A stretch of 21,151 bases of DNA, from the NCBI GenBank assembly GCA_029555885.1, contig JAKPQT010000605.1:1-21151 (forward strand), written 5' to 3'. Below, piece by piece: positions 5,055-12,482 of this stretch. The notes beneath the pieces were generated by a model. That model searched no databases, had not been told where the DNA came from, and saw nothing but the letters and a program-made list of their open reading frames with translations. The DNA comes from Chloroflexota bacterium. GTDB lineage: Bacteria > Chloroflexota > Anaerolineae > CG2-30-64-16. The first letter of the stretch is position 1, and each line of letters begins with the position of its first letter. Both the position numbers and the translations under genes were made by a program.

Positions 5055-7526
5055 ATGGCCGCGCGGCGAGATACGGGCCTGATTTTTCTCCTGCTCCTGC
5101 TCGTCCTGGCGGCGGCAGCCGGGCTCCGCTTCTACAACCTCGCCGGGCAGAGCCTCTGGTCGGACGAAGGCAACAGCGTGGCGCTGGCCGCGCGGCCCTT
5201 CGCCCAGATCGCGCGCGATGCGGCCAACGACATCCACCCCCCGCTCTACTACTTCCTGCTGCGCATCTGGACGCGCATCTTCGGCATGACCGAGATCGCG
5301 CTGCGCTCGCTGAGTGCGCTGCTGGGCGTCCTGCTGGTGCTCGCCACCGCGGAGCTGGGCCGGCGCATCTTCAGCCGGGTGACCGGCCTGACTGCGGGCA
5401 TCCTCGCGGCCGCCGCGCCTTTCCAGGTGTACTACAGCCAGGAAGTGCGCATGTATATCCTCCTCGCGCTGGAGGCTGCGCTGGCGCTCTTGCTTTTCTG
5501 GTGGTGGGTCAGCCAGGAGGACCGGCGGCTGCCCAAAGATGCGTCCGTCGCCGCCGGACGGCGGCTGCGCTGGTTGCCCTTCTCCGGCCAGATGCTCATC
5601 CTCGTATGGGTTGCGGGTCTCTACACGCACTACGCTTTCCCGCTGGTCATCGCGCTTGCCAGCGGCCTGTATGCCCTGTGGCTGATCGTCTCCCGGCGCC
5701 GCGGGTTGGTCGGCCAGCGGGTGCTGCGCTGGGCGTTGCTGCTGGGCGTGACTGCCGGGCTGTATGCGCCGTGGCTGCCGGAGGCCGTGCGCCAGCTCAC
5801 CACCTGGCCCGGTGTTGAGGTGACCGCCAGCCTGGGCGAACAGCTCGCCGGATTGTTCGGCACGCTGGCATTCGGCCCGCTCGAACTGCATGGAGAAAAC
5901 GGTGCCTCCCTGTGGCTGATCATGACCCTGGCTGTCATCGGCACATATCCCTGGCCGCTGGTCAATCGCCAGGAGCAATCCGGCACGCCGCGCATCGACT
6001 GGCTGCGCTTCCTGCTGCCGCCCCTGTGGGTGCTGGCGCCGGTCGCCATGATCATCGTGCTGGGCCTGTACCGCGAGGCGTATCTCAAGTTTCTGCTGAT
6101 TGCCAGCCCGGCCTTTGCGCTGCTCCTGACGCGCGGGGTCACCGGCCCGGCGGCCTGGCTGCAGGCCCGCGGCTTGCCGGCCAGCGGACCCGCCCAATCC
6201 AGCGCAACACCGGCCCAGGCGCGCTGGCTGGGCAACGTGCTGAGCGCCCTATGGGTCCTCGTCGCCCTCGCGCTGATCGGCGGAGTCTCGGGCGCGACGC
6301 TTGCCCGCTACTACACCGATCCTACCGTGGCACGCGACGACTACCGCGGGGTCACGCACTTCATCGACGCCACCGCACAGCCGACCGACGCCATCCTCTT
6401 GACCGCACCCGGCCAGCGCGATGTGTTCGGATACTACTACACCGGCGGCCTCCCGGTGTATGCGCTCCCGCGGCAGCGGCCGCTCGATCCCGCAGACACG
6501 ACCGCGGAACTGGCGAAGCTCCTGGGCCATACGAAGGTCTATGCCGTGTACTGGGCCACGGGCGAAGCGGACCCGGAGGGGTTGATCCAGGGCTGGCTGA
6601 ACAGCCGGGGCTACAAGACGCTGGACCAGTGGCACGGCAACATGCGACTGGCCGTCTATGTCATGCCGGAGCAGCGGCCGCCCGATGAGACCGTTGACGA
6701 ACTGAATCTCCCGCTCGGCGCTGATATCACGCTGCTTGGCTATCGCGGGTGGAACCTGGCCCCGTCCGCAGGCGAGGTTACACAGCTCCAGTTGCTCTGG
6801 CGGGCAGAGGCAACCCCGGCGCGGCGCTACAAGGTCTTCCTGCAACTGCTGGACCAGCGTGACCAGGTCATCGCGCAGCGCGACGCCGAACCAGCAGGCG
6901 AGAGCCGGCCCACGGACACCTGGCCGCCCGGTGAAACCGTGGCAGACAACCACGGCCTGCTGATTCCGCCCGGCACGCCTCCGGGCACGTACCGCCGCAT
7001 CCTGGGCATGTACGATGTCGAGACGATGGAGCGGCTGAAGCTGCCCGACGGCAGCGATTTCGTCGCGCTGCCGCCCATCACCGTGACGCGCAGCCAGGTG
7101 GCGCCCCCACTGGCCGCATTGGACATGCAGTATCCGCAGCAGTTCGGCTTCGGCGCGATCTCGCTGCTCGGCCATGACCGGTACAAGCGGGGCTTCAGCC
7201 ATGCGCGCAACGAGCCCCTCCGTCCCGGCGACCTGCTGCACCTGACGTTCTACTGGCAGGCGCACGCTGCGCCGCGCGCGGACTGGTGGTTCGTGCTGAC
7301 GCTCAGCGACAACAGCGGGCAAAGCGTTGCGACATTGGAAGCGCCGCTGGTCAGCTCGACCTACCTGACGACGTTATGGCAGGAGGGGGACGTGGTGCGC
7401 GGGGAACACGACCTGTTGATCCCGCCCGACTTGCCGCCGGACACCTACCGGCTCAGCCTCAGCCTGTACCCCGACGCCGAGACGGAGGCCGGGAGCGCGT
7501 ACCTGGGGACAGTTCGGGTGGAATGA
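5055..7526 (+). CDS. GT39-like membrane glycosyltransferase with C-terminal beta-sandwich modules
   Basis: An 823-residue multi-pass protein. The N-terminal 520 residues are hydrophobic with about ten membrane segments. They show signatures of the GT39/ArnT-PMT (GT-C fold) superfamily: 'SLWSDEGN' with the catalytic-type Asp37-Glu38 in the first periplasmic loop, and 'NDIHPPLYYFLLRIW' near 58-71. Such enzymes transfer sugars from polyprenyl-phosphate donors on the outer face of the membrane. Residues about 549-680 and 690-823 look like two related beta-sandwich modules; both contain a 'LLIPP-x5-GTYR / LLIPP-x5-DTYR' stretch, which suggests duplication. ATG 5055 is preferred because GGAAGG lies 5 nt upstream; a GTG at 5049 in the same frame overlaps the previous stop. 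It forms a two-gene unit with the upstream glycosidase. The gene ends inside a large inverted repeat. Confidence 0.87.
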   Translation: MAARRDTGLIFLLLLLVLAAAAGLRFYNLAGQSLWSDEGNSVALAARPFAQIARDAANDIHPPLYYFLLRIWTRIFGMTEIALRSLSALLGVLLVLATAELGRRIFSRVTGLTAGILAAAAPFQVYYSQEVRMYILLALEAALALLLFWWWVSQEDRRLPKDASVAAGRRLRWLPFSGQMLILVWVAGLYTHYAFPLVIALASGLYALWLIVSRRRGLVGQRVLRWALLLGVTAGLYAPWLPEAVRQLTTWPGVEVTASLGEQLAGLFGTLAFGPLELHGENGASLWLIMTLAVIGTYPWPLVNRQEQSGTPRIDWLRFLLPPLWVLAPVAMIIVLGLYREAYLKFLLIASPAFALLLTRGVTGPAAWLQARGLPASGPAQSSATPAQARWLGNVLSALWVLVALALIGGVSGATLARYYTDPTVARDDYRGVTHFIDATAQPTDAILLTAPGQRDVFGYYYTGGLPVYALPRQRPLDPADTTAELAKLLGHTKVYAVYWATGEADPEGLIQGWLNSRGYKTLDQWHGNMRLAVYVMPEQRPPDETVDELNLPLGADITLLGYRGWNLAPSAGEVTQLQLLWRAEATPARRYKVFLQLLDQRDQVIAQRDAEPAGESRPTDTWPPGETVADNHGLLIPPGTPPGTYRRILGMYDVETMERLKLPDGSDFVALPPITVTRSQVAPPLAALDMQYPQQFGFGAISLLGHDRYKRGFSHARNEPLRPGDLLHLTFYWQAHAAPRADWWFVLTLSDNSGQSVATLEAPLVSSTYLTTLWQEGDVVRGEHDLLIPPDLPPDTYRLSLSLYPDAETEAGSAYLGTVRVE

Positions 7527-7587
7527 GTAACGAGTAACAAGTAACGAGTAATCAGTGACTTACTCATTACTCGTTACTCGTTACTCA
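7524..7587. repeat. Inverted repeat of GAGTAAC heptads after the glycosyltransferase gene
   Basis: The left arm (7524-7552) consists of four 7-base units of the type cGAGTAA and begins at the TGA stop codon itself. The right arm (7566-7587) is its reverse complement with one heptad fewer. The central 13 nt can loop out. The result is a long hairpin that could end transcription or stabilise the 3' end. It is also typical of mobile short palindromic repeats. No T-tract follows. Confidence 0.75.
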
Positions 7588-7607
7588 AGACCCACATGAG
7601 GAAAACC

Positions 7608-8234
7608 ATGATTCTAACCACGCTTCCCGTCGGGATGCTGGAAGTCAACTGCTATGTGCTCGGCTGCGAACGCACGCGGCGGGCGGTCGTGATCGATCCG
7701 GGCGACGAGGCCCCGTCCATCCTCAGAGCGCTGCAACAGCATGGGTTGACGCTCGATCGCATCCTGGCGACCCACGCGCACTTCGACCATCTCCTGGGCT
7801 GCCGCCCGCTGCAGGAGGCTACCGGCGCACCGCTCTATGTCCACCCTGCTGACCGCCCGCTGGTCGCGATGATGCAGCGCACCAGTATGGCATGGCTGGG
7901 CTACGATCCGGGCGAGCCGCCCGCCATCACCGGTGACCTGGCTGCGGGCGACGTCGTGCGCGTGGGCGATATCGCGCTGGAGGTGCGCCACACGCCGGGG
8001 CACTCGCCCGGCGGGGTCACCCTGGTCGAGCACGCCACGCGCCGCGCGTTCACGGGCGATGCATTGTTCGCCGGTTCCGTGGGCCGCGTAGACCTGCCCG
8101 GCGGCGACGGCCAGACGCTCATCGCCAGCATCGACGCGCAGATTCTGTCGCTGCCGGACGACTACGTTGTGCTCCCAGGCCATGGGCCGGCGACGACCAT
8201 AGGCCAGGAACGACGGACGAATCCGTATCTGTAG
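7608..8234 (+). CDS. Metallo-beta-lactamase-fold hydrolase (glyoxalase II-like)
   Basis: A 208-residue cytosolic protein with a complete set of MBL-fold metal ligands. These are 'THAHFDH' (His56, His58, Asp60, His61), 'TPGHSPG' (His132), 'FTGDALFAG' (Asp151) and the final 'PGHGP' (His192). The size and motif spacing match the short glyoxalase II-like/YcbL hydrolases, which cleave thioesters such as S-lactoylglutathione or related metabolites with two zinc or iron ions; the real substrate is unknown. ATG 7608 is chosen because GAGGA at 7598-7602 lies 5 nt upstream. A further in-frame ATG at 7596 has no ribosome-binding site and would add four residues. The JAMM peptidase gene begins 9 nt after the stop, so the two probably form an operon. 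Confidence 0.9.
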   Translation: MILTTLPVGMLEVNCYVLGCERTRRAVVIDPGDEAPSILRALQQHGLTLDRILATHAHFDHLLGCRPLQEATGAPLYVHPADRPLVAMMQRTSMAWLGYDPGEPPAITGDLAAGDVVRVGDIALEVRHTPGHSPGGVTLVEHATRRAFTGDALFAGSVGRVDLPGGDGQTLIASIDAQILSLPDDYVVLPGHGPATTIGQERRTNPYL

Positions 8235-8243
8235 CGGGATAGC

Positions 8244-8645
8244 ATGATGGAACGCCTGGTGCTGCCTGAGACGCTGCGCGCTGCGATCGTCTCCCACGCG
8301 CAGGCGGGTTGGCCGGAGGAGGTCTGTGGGCTGCTGGCAGGGCACGACGACAGCGCGACGGAGTGGCATCCGGGAATAAATGTGTCGCCCACTCCAGCCG
8401 TGGCCTATGAGCTGGACCTGGACACCCTGTTCAAACAGGTCGCATTCGAGGAGGCCGGGCTGAAGCTGGTCGGCATCTACCACTCGCACCCGCAGGGGCC
8501 GGAGACGCCTTCTGCGACGGATATCGAGCGGGCCTTCTATCCGGATGCCGTGTACCTCATCTGCAGCCTGGCCGAACGTGATCGACCGGTGTTGCGGGGA
8601 TTCCGGATCTCAGACGGCCGTGTCACAGAGGTGGGCATCGAGTAG
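8244..8645 (+). CDS. JAMM/MPN+ (M67-type) metallopeptidase
   Basis: A 133-residue protein that is essentially a single MPN+ domain. The JAMM zinc motif is intact: Glu26 in 'WPEEVCGLLAG', then His80-x-His82-x7-Ser90-x2-Asp93 in 'GIYHSHPQGPETPSATD'. Prokaryotic members of this family cleave isopeptide or C-terminal extensions of ubiquitin-like sulfur carriers (ThiS/MoaD/CysO type), or related conjugates. No ThiF/E1 or sulfur-carrier gene is visible beside it, so the pathway is unassigned. Two ATG codons are adjacent (8244 and 8247) with only a weak GGGA upstream, which fits translation coupled to the MBL-fold gene 9 nt before. An alternative role in cysteine or siderophore metabolism cannot be excluded. 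Confidence 0.9.
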   Translation: MMERLVLPETLRAAIVSHAQAGWPEEVCGLLAGHDDSATEWHPGINVSPTPAVAYELDLDTLFKQVAFEEAGLKLVGIYHSHPQGPETPSATDIERAFYPDAVYLICSLAERDRPVLRGFRISDGRVTEVGIE

Positions 8646-8670
8646 GATCGGAAAGACCTGCCAACGGAAA

Positions 8671-8744
8671 GCTCACGCAAAGTCGCAAAGGACGCAAAAA
8701 GAAATCAGAAAGAGACTCTGCGGTCTTGGCGTCTTTGCGTGAGC
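8671..8744. repeat. CGCAAAG-type repeat with 12-bp terminal inverted repeats
   Basis: The element is bounded by a perfect 12-bp inverted repeat, GCTCACGCAAAG at 8671-8682 and CTTTGCGTGAGC at 8733-8744. Inside the left half the motif CGCAAAG/CGCAAAA recurs (8676-8698). The 74-nt element fills most of the gap between two convergent genes and may act as a two-way transcript end. No protein is encoded. Confidence 0.75.
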
Positions 8745-8769
8745 ATCAACCGTACCGCGTGCCAGGACC

Positions 8770-9696
8770 TCACCGGCTGCACAAGACCGCGTGCGTCTGC
8801 GACGCGTGATATTCGTACACCTTGCCCCCGGCTTCGAGCAGGATGCGGTAGCCGGGCGTGATGACCTGCGCATACATGCGGCCTCGCTGTGCGCAGCCCA
8901 GGCTGGCATCCGGCCAGTCGACCGCCTCGACGCTCTTCACCGCAATCTGCCCTTCGCCAATCTTCAGCCGCGCGGCCAGATCCGCCAGTGCGGACGCCAC
9001 GGCGGGCTGGCGCTGGCCGGTGGACGGCGGACCGTCCGGCGGCATGGCCGTGTGCTTCGGCATCCCGCCCTTCGGCAGGTCGCGCGTCCGCGGCAGGCCC
9101 GCGCCCGTCACGAAGATCGGCGCGCGGCCGCCCGGAAAGTCGGCGGGGAAGCATGGAACCAGCCGCGCATTGTCGGCCCGGTAGATGTACTCCTGCCCGC
9201 CGGCGGAGAGCACGATTTCCGTTCCCATCACGATGCCCTGGCTTGCCGGCGCGTCCGTCTCCGTGCAGCCGAGCGAACCGGCGGGCATCTCCGTCTCCTC
9301 CGCCGACAGCACCACCACCGCTCCTTCTGGCATACTCAGCCGCCGCGCGAGGTCGGCGCGGGCGACATTCGTCAGGAGCAACACGGCCGGGTCGGTGGAG
9401 AGCGGCGTAGCCGGCGACTCCGCGGCGGGCGTCGCGGTCGGCGGCAGGGACGGGTTTGGCTCCGGCGTCTCGGTTGGCGGCACTGATGGAGTGGCCGTCG
9501 GCTCCGTCGCCGGCGGCAACGAAGCCGGCTGCTCATCCTCGGGTGTTGGGCTAACAGGCTCAGGTGTCGATGTCACCGCAACCTCCGGCATCGCATTGGG
9601 CGCAGCCACACAGCCGCCCAGCGCCAGCACGGCGATGGCCGCGACCGGCAGCCACCGCAGGCGGCCATCCCGCAGATAGTCGAAAGACCTTCTCAA
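8770..9696 (-). CDS. Lipoprotein with a duplicated SLGC-type domain
   Basis: A 308-residue exported lipoprotein; the signal ends in LGGC with lipidated Cys29. Residues 35-100 are a Thr/Pro/Glu linker. Two homologous domains of about 80 residues follow, at about 102-182 and 231-306. Both begin with an Ala-rich helix ('ARADLARRL' / 'ALADLAARL'), continue with a VxLSxE / VKSVE strand, 'SLGC' (Cys144, Cys268), a 'G-x-x-I-V/L-L-x-A-G-G-x-x-Y-x-Y' hairpin, and end in a Cys (182, 306). The paired Cys suggest a disulfide per domain. The start is TTG at 9694-9696, with GGGAGG 5 nt before it; an ATG closer to the Shine-Dalgarno is out of frame and meets TGA at once. Function is not recognised. It is last in the yggT-direction gene run and may be co-transcribed with it. 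Confidence 0.85.
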   Translation of the reverse strand: MRRSFDYLRDGRLRWLPVAAIAVLALGGCVAAPNAMPEVAVTSTPEPVSPTPEDEQPASLPPATEPTATPSVPPTETPEPNPSLPPTATPAAESPATPLSTDPAVLLLTNVARADLARRLSMPEGAVVVLSAEETEMPAGSLGCTETDAPASQGIVMGTEIVLSAGGQEYIYRADNARLVPCFPADFPGGRAPIFVTGAGLPRTRDLPKGGMPKHTAMPPDGPPSTGQRQPAVASALADLAARLKIGEGQIAVKSVEAVDWPDASLGCAQRGRMYAQVITPGYRILLEAGGKVYEYHASQTHAVLCSR

Positions 9697-9796
9697 GGCA
9701 TCCTCCCTGACGCCGCGCCCCGGATGGGCGCGTGTCGTACCTGGCAGACGCTCGTGCCGGGCGGGGGGTTCCGCGGGCGATCAGCCTGCCGCACTG

Positions 9797-10075
9797 CTAC
9801 TGCATCAGAGCGGTGATCAGGATACGGCGCAGGAAGTCCAGCCCGAACAGGGCGATAATCGGCGTGATGTCCAGCCCGCCGAGGCTCGGAATGACCCGGC
9901 GCAGCGGGTTGAGGATGATGCCGGTGACGTTCTTCACCACCCGCAACAAATCATAGACGAATGCAGGCAGGTTCAGGCGCATGACCAGGAGCCAGCTCCC
10001 GACGACCTCGATCAGAATCATCAGGCTGAAAAACTCGATGACCAGGTTGATGACCGTGACAAGTGCGTAGTTCAT
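9797..10075 (-). CDS. yggT: YggT family integral membrane protein
   Basis: A 92-residue protein with two long hydrophobic helices, about 4-30 and 68-90, separated by an amphipathic stretch. Between them lies the family signature, visible here as 'VTGIILNPLRRVIPSLGGLDITPI'-like spacing (residues about 50-73), with the conserved P-L-R-R-x-x-P and G-x-D. YggT/YlmG proteins are small membrane proteins linked to cell division, osmotic tolerance and, in plastids, nucleoid partitioning and cytochrome assembly; the biochemical role is unclear. Its ATG overlaps the proC stop codon by 4 nt (ATGA type), so translation is coupled to proC. Length is normal for the family. Confidence 0.92.
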   Translation of the reverse strand: MNYALVTVINLVIEFFSLMILIEVVGSWLLVMRLNLPAFVYDLLRVVKNVTGIILNPLRRVIPSLGGLDITPIIALFGLDFLRRILITALMQ

Positions 10076-10896
10076 TTCTCCGCCAGTTCTCCAAGAGCTT
10101 TCGAGCGTTGGTACGCGGCCCAGACGGCGCGCGAGATGACAGTGCGGAGGCCGCCCTTTTCCAGTTGGTAGAGCGCCTCCGCGGTCGTGCCGCCGGGCGA
10201 GGTCACCCGGTTGCGCAATTCGACGGGATGCACGCTGGTCTCCCGCGCAATGGCGACGGAGCCTTCGATGGTCTGGTAGACCAGCTCCTGTGCCACGCGG
10301 CGGCTGAACCCCATGTGCACCCCGGCGTCGATGAGCGCCTCCATGAACAGGAAGACATAGGCTGGCCCGGTACCGCTGAGCGCAGTCGCGCGGTCCAGGT
10401 CGCCCTCGTCGTTGACGTTGATCTCGCGGCCCAGCGCACTCAGGATGGCCTGCGCCTGCCGGCGGCCCAGTTCATCCACCTCCGGCGTGGCCGTCCAGAC
10501 GGTGATGCCCTTGCCCACCTGGCCCGGCGTGTTGGGCATGGCGCGGACAACCTTCGCGATGCCGAGCTCGCGGCGGAGTACGCTGATGGGCGTGCCCGCG
10601 ACGATGCTGATGAGCAGGTCGCCCTGCTCCATCTCAGGGCAGATTTCCGGCAGCACCTTCGACACGGTCTGCGGCTTGACGCTCAGGACGACGATGTGGC
10701 CGCTGCGCGCCGCGGCGCAGTTGTCCGTGACCGCGCGGATGCCATACCGCTCGCGCAGCTCCTGGCCGCGCTCGACCCGCGGGCCGCTCGCCATGATGGA
10801 CTCAGGCTCGATGAGTTTCTCGGCCAGGATGCCCTTGATCATGGCTTCGGCCATCGCGCCGGAACCGATAAACGACAGCGTGGTATCGAGCAGCAT
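10072..10896 (-). CDS. proC: Pyrroline-5-carboxylate reductase
   Basis: A 274-residue enzyme catalysing the last step of proline synthesis: NAD(P)H-dependent reduction of 1-pyrroline-5-carboxylate. The N-terminal Rossmann fold shows 'FIGSGAMAEAMIKG' (residues 9-22) and 'VLSVKPQ' (70-76); 'VRAMPNTPG' (117-125) is the family signature. The C-terminal dimerisation domain carries 'LSGTGPAYVFLFMEAL' (173-188) and 'VTSPGGTTAEAL' (231-242), which binds substrate and cofactor. Length is standard. The start is supported by AAGGA 5 nt upstream of the ATG. It lies between yggS and yggT and overlaps yggT by 4 nt. A GC-rich imperfect hairpin at 10931-10959 lies in the 76-nt gap to yggS. Confidence 0.96.
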   Translation of the reverse strand: MLLDTTLSFIGSGAMAEAMIKGILAEKLIEPESIMASGPRVERGQELRERYGIRAVTDNCAAARSGHIVVLSVKPQTVSKVLPEICPEMEQGDLLISIVAGTPISVLRRELGIAKVVRAMPNTPGQVGKGITVWTATPEVDELGRRQAQAILSALGREINVNDEGDLDRATALSGTGPAYVFLFMEALIDAGVHMGFSRRVAQELVYQTIEGSVAIARETSVHPVELRNRVTSPGGTTAEALYQLEKGGLRTVISRAVWAAYQRSKALGELAEK

Positions 10897-10930
10897 ATGT
10901 TTCCTTGCTTACTCCTATTGCCAACTGACC

Positions 10931-10959
10931 GCTGGGCTCGGTCGGAGACCGGCCCCAGC
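10931..10959 (-). other. GC-rich hairpin in the yggS-proC gap
   Basis: Arms GCTGGG/CCCAGC enclose a second stem CGGTC/GACCG, with a 2-nt internal loop on each side. No T-tract follows on either strand, so it may attenuate or process the yggS-proC transcript rather than end it. Confidence 0.4.
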
Positions 10960-10972
10960 AGCTAACAGAAAG

Positions 10973-11698
10973 TTACTCTAATGGTCGCTCGCCAAAGAGC
11001 GCGCGGCCGATGCGCACCAGCGTCGCGCCTTCCTCGATCGCGACCTCGAAATCGTCCGTCATGCCCATGGACAGGTGACGCCAGACGATGGCCGGATAGC
11101 GCTGCGCCAGCTCGGCACGCAGTTGCGCCAGGCTGCGAAACGTGGGCCGCGCCAGCTCCGGGTCAGTCACAAGCGGCGCCATCGTCATCAGCCCCTCGAT
11201 GCGCAGGCCGGGCAGCGCAGCGATGGCTTCGACTGCCGCGGGCAGCTCTGCCGGGTGGAAGCCGTACTTGCTCGCTTCGCCGGCCACGTTGACCTCCAGC
11301 AGCACGGGCAACTCCACCCCTTCTCCGACGCTGCACGCCAGCCGGGTCGCCAGCTTCACGCTGTCCACCGAATGCACGAGCGCGGCCCAGGGCAGCACGT
11401 CCGCGGCCTTGCGGCTCTGCACGTGGCCGATCATGTGCCAGACCGGGGGCGGCGCAGGCGCCAGGCGCGCCTGGACCTCGGCGGCCTTCGGCCCGGCCTC
11501 CTCGACGCGGTTCTCACCGAACAGCCGCAGCCCCGCCGCATAGGCCGCAAGGATGACCTCCACCGGCTGCGTCTTGCTGACGGCGACGAGGGTCACGTCC
11601 GCCGGGTTACGGCCGGCACGCGCAGCCGCCGCGGCGATGCGCGCCTGCACACGAGCGACATTGGCGCGGAGCACGGCCGCGTCCACTTCAGCGTCCAT
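10973..11698 (-). CDS. yggS: PLP homeostasis protein (YggS/PROSC family)
   Basis: A 241-residue single-domain TIM-barrel protein that carries pyridoxal 5'-phosphate and keeps the vitamin B6 pool and amino-acid metabolism balanced; it is not known to be a catalyst. The PLP Schiff-base lysine is Lys42 in 'LVAVSKTQP'. Other signatures are 'LFGENRVEEA', 'WHMIGHVQSRKA', 'VLLEVNVAGEASKYGF', 'IEGLMTMAP' and 'HLSMGMTDDFEVAIEEGATLVRIGRALFG', the phosphate-binding C-terminus. Length is typical. The start codon lies inside the end of pgeF (11-nt overlap), so translational coupling is likely and no separate ribosome-binding site is visible. Confidence 0.96.
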   Translation of the reverse strand: MDAEVDAAVLRANVARVQARIAAAAARAGRNPADVTLVAVSKTQPVEVILAAYAAGLRLFGENRVEEAGPKAAEVQARLAPAPPPVWHMIGHVQSRKAADVLPWAALVHSVDSVKLATRLACSVGEGVELPVLLEVNVAGEASKYGFHPAELPAAVEAIAALPGLRIEGLMTMAPLVTDPELARPTFRSLAQLRAELAQRYPAIVWRHLSMGMTDDFEVAIEEGATLVRIGRALFGERPLE

Positions 11699-12482
11699 TC
11701 TGGCGCAGCGCCAGCAGCGCGCCGAAGTGCCCCGTCCGCCCGCGCTGGCCGCGATAGGAGAAGAAGTCCTCCTGGTGACAGGCCGTGCACAATTCCGCCG
11801 TCTCGATCTGCCGGACGCCCGCGTCGTGCAGCAGCGTCCGGTTCGCGGCCCACAGGTCGAAATGATGCCGCCCGCTGCGCTGCCGCGGGAGCAGCGCAGC
11901 GGGGCGGTCGAAGGCTGCGCTCACAGCGTCCACCACGTCCTCGCCCACTTCGTAGCAGCACGGCCCAATGCTCGGACCGATGGCGGCGACAAGGTCCGCG
12001 GGGCGGCTGCCGAACTGCGCGACCAGCGCGCCCACCGCGACCGTGGCGGCGGCCTGCACTGTCCCGCGCCACCCGCTGTGAATCACTGCGGCCGCGCGCT
12101 GCACCGGGTCGTAGAGGAGGATGGGTGTGCAGTCGGCGTAGCGCAGCAGCATAGGCACGTCCGCGTCGCGCGTCATCAGCGTATCGATGCCCGGAAACAC
12201 CAGCCCCCGGTCTCGCGCCTGGACCCGCTGCACGTTGGTCGTGTGCCGCTGGTTCGGGCTGACCAGGTCGCCCCGCGCGAAGCCGAACGCCGCACTCACC
12301 CGCCGCAGGTTCTCCTCGACCGCCTCCGGCGCATCGCCGGTGCCCTTGGTCAGGTTCAGGCTGGCCCACGGCCCCTCGCTGACGCCGCCATGCCGCGTCG
12401 TGATGCCGTGGACGACCTCCGGGAAGGCGTCCAGGGAGGCAAAGGTATAGTAGGCCAACCCGTTATCTTGATGTCGTATCAC
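11688..12482 (-). CDS. pgeF: Peptidoglycan editing factor PgeF (YfiH/YlmD, laccase-domain family)
   Basis: A 264-residue protein of the YfiH/DUF152 family, copper/zinc-type enzymes that have been reported to remove wrongly incorporated amino acids from peptidoglycan precursors, and which were earlier called polyphenol oxidases. Signatures in order: 'HGITTRHGGVSEGPWASLNL' (25-44), His80 in 'PNQRHT', Cys118 in 'RYADCTPILL', His135 in 'AVIHSGWRG', 'AIGPSIGPCCYEVG', and a final 'CTACHQEDFFSYR' segment. His80, Cys118 and His135 fit the metal site. The start is GTG at 12480-12482, with AGGGG 5 nt upstream; no ATG suits the N-terminus better. It overlaps yggS by 11 nt. The pgeF-yggS pair is conserved in many phyla. 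Confidence 0.94.
   Translation of the reverse strand: MIRHQDNGLAYYTFASLDAFPEVVHGITTRHGGVSEGPWASLNLTKGTGDAPEAVEENLRRVSAAFGFARGDLVSPNQRHTTNVQRVQARDRGLVFPGIDTLMTRDADVPMLLRYADCTPILLYDPVQRAAAVIHSGWRGTVQAAATVAVGALVAQFGSRPADLVAAIGPSIGPCCYEVGEDVVDAVSAAFDRPAALLPRQRSGRHHFDLWAANRTLLHDAGVRQIETAELCTACHQEDFFSYRGQRGRTGHFGALLALRQNGR

Noticed and set aside
4887..6197. 436-codon open frame on the minus strand over the glycosidase/glycosyltransferase junction
   Set aside because: The translation is Gln/Arg/Gly-rich low complexity and antisense to two recognisable enzymes.
7524..7587. Plasmid-type iteron origin
   Set aside because: The heptads are few and arranged as an inverted pair at a gene end, with no replication initiator or AT-rich region nearby.
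11075..12154. 359-codon plus-strand frame over yggS and pgeF
   Set aside because: Both minus-strand genes have complete family signatures; the plus-strand translation shows none.
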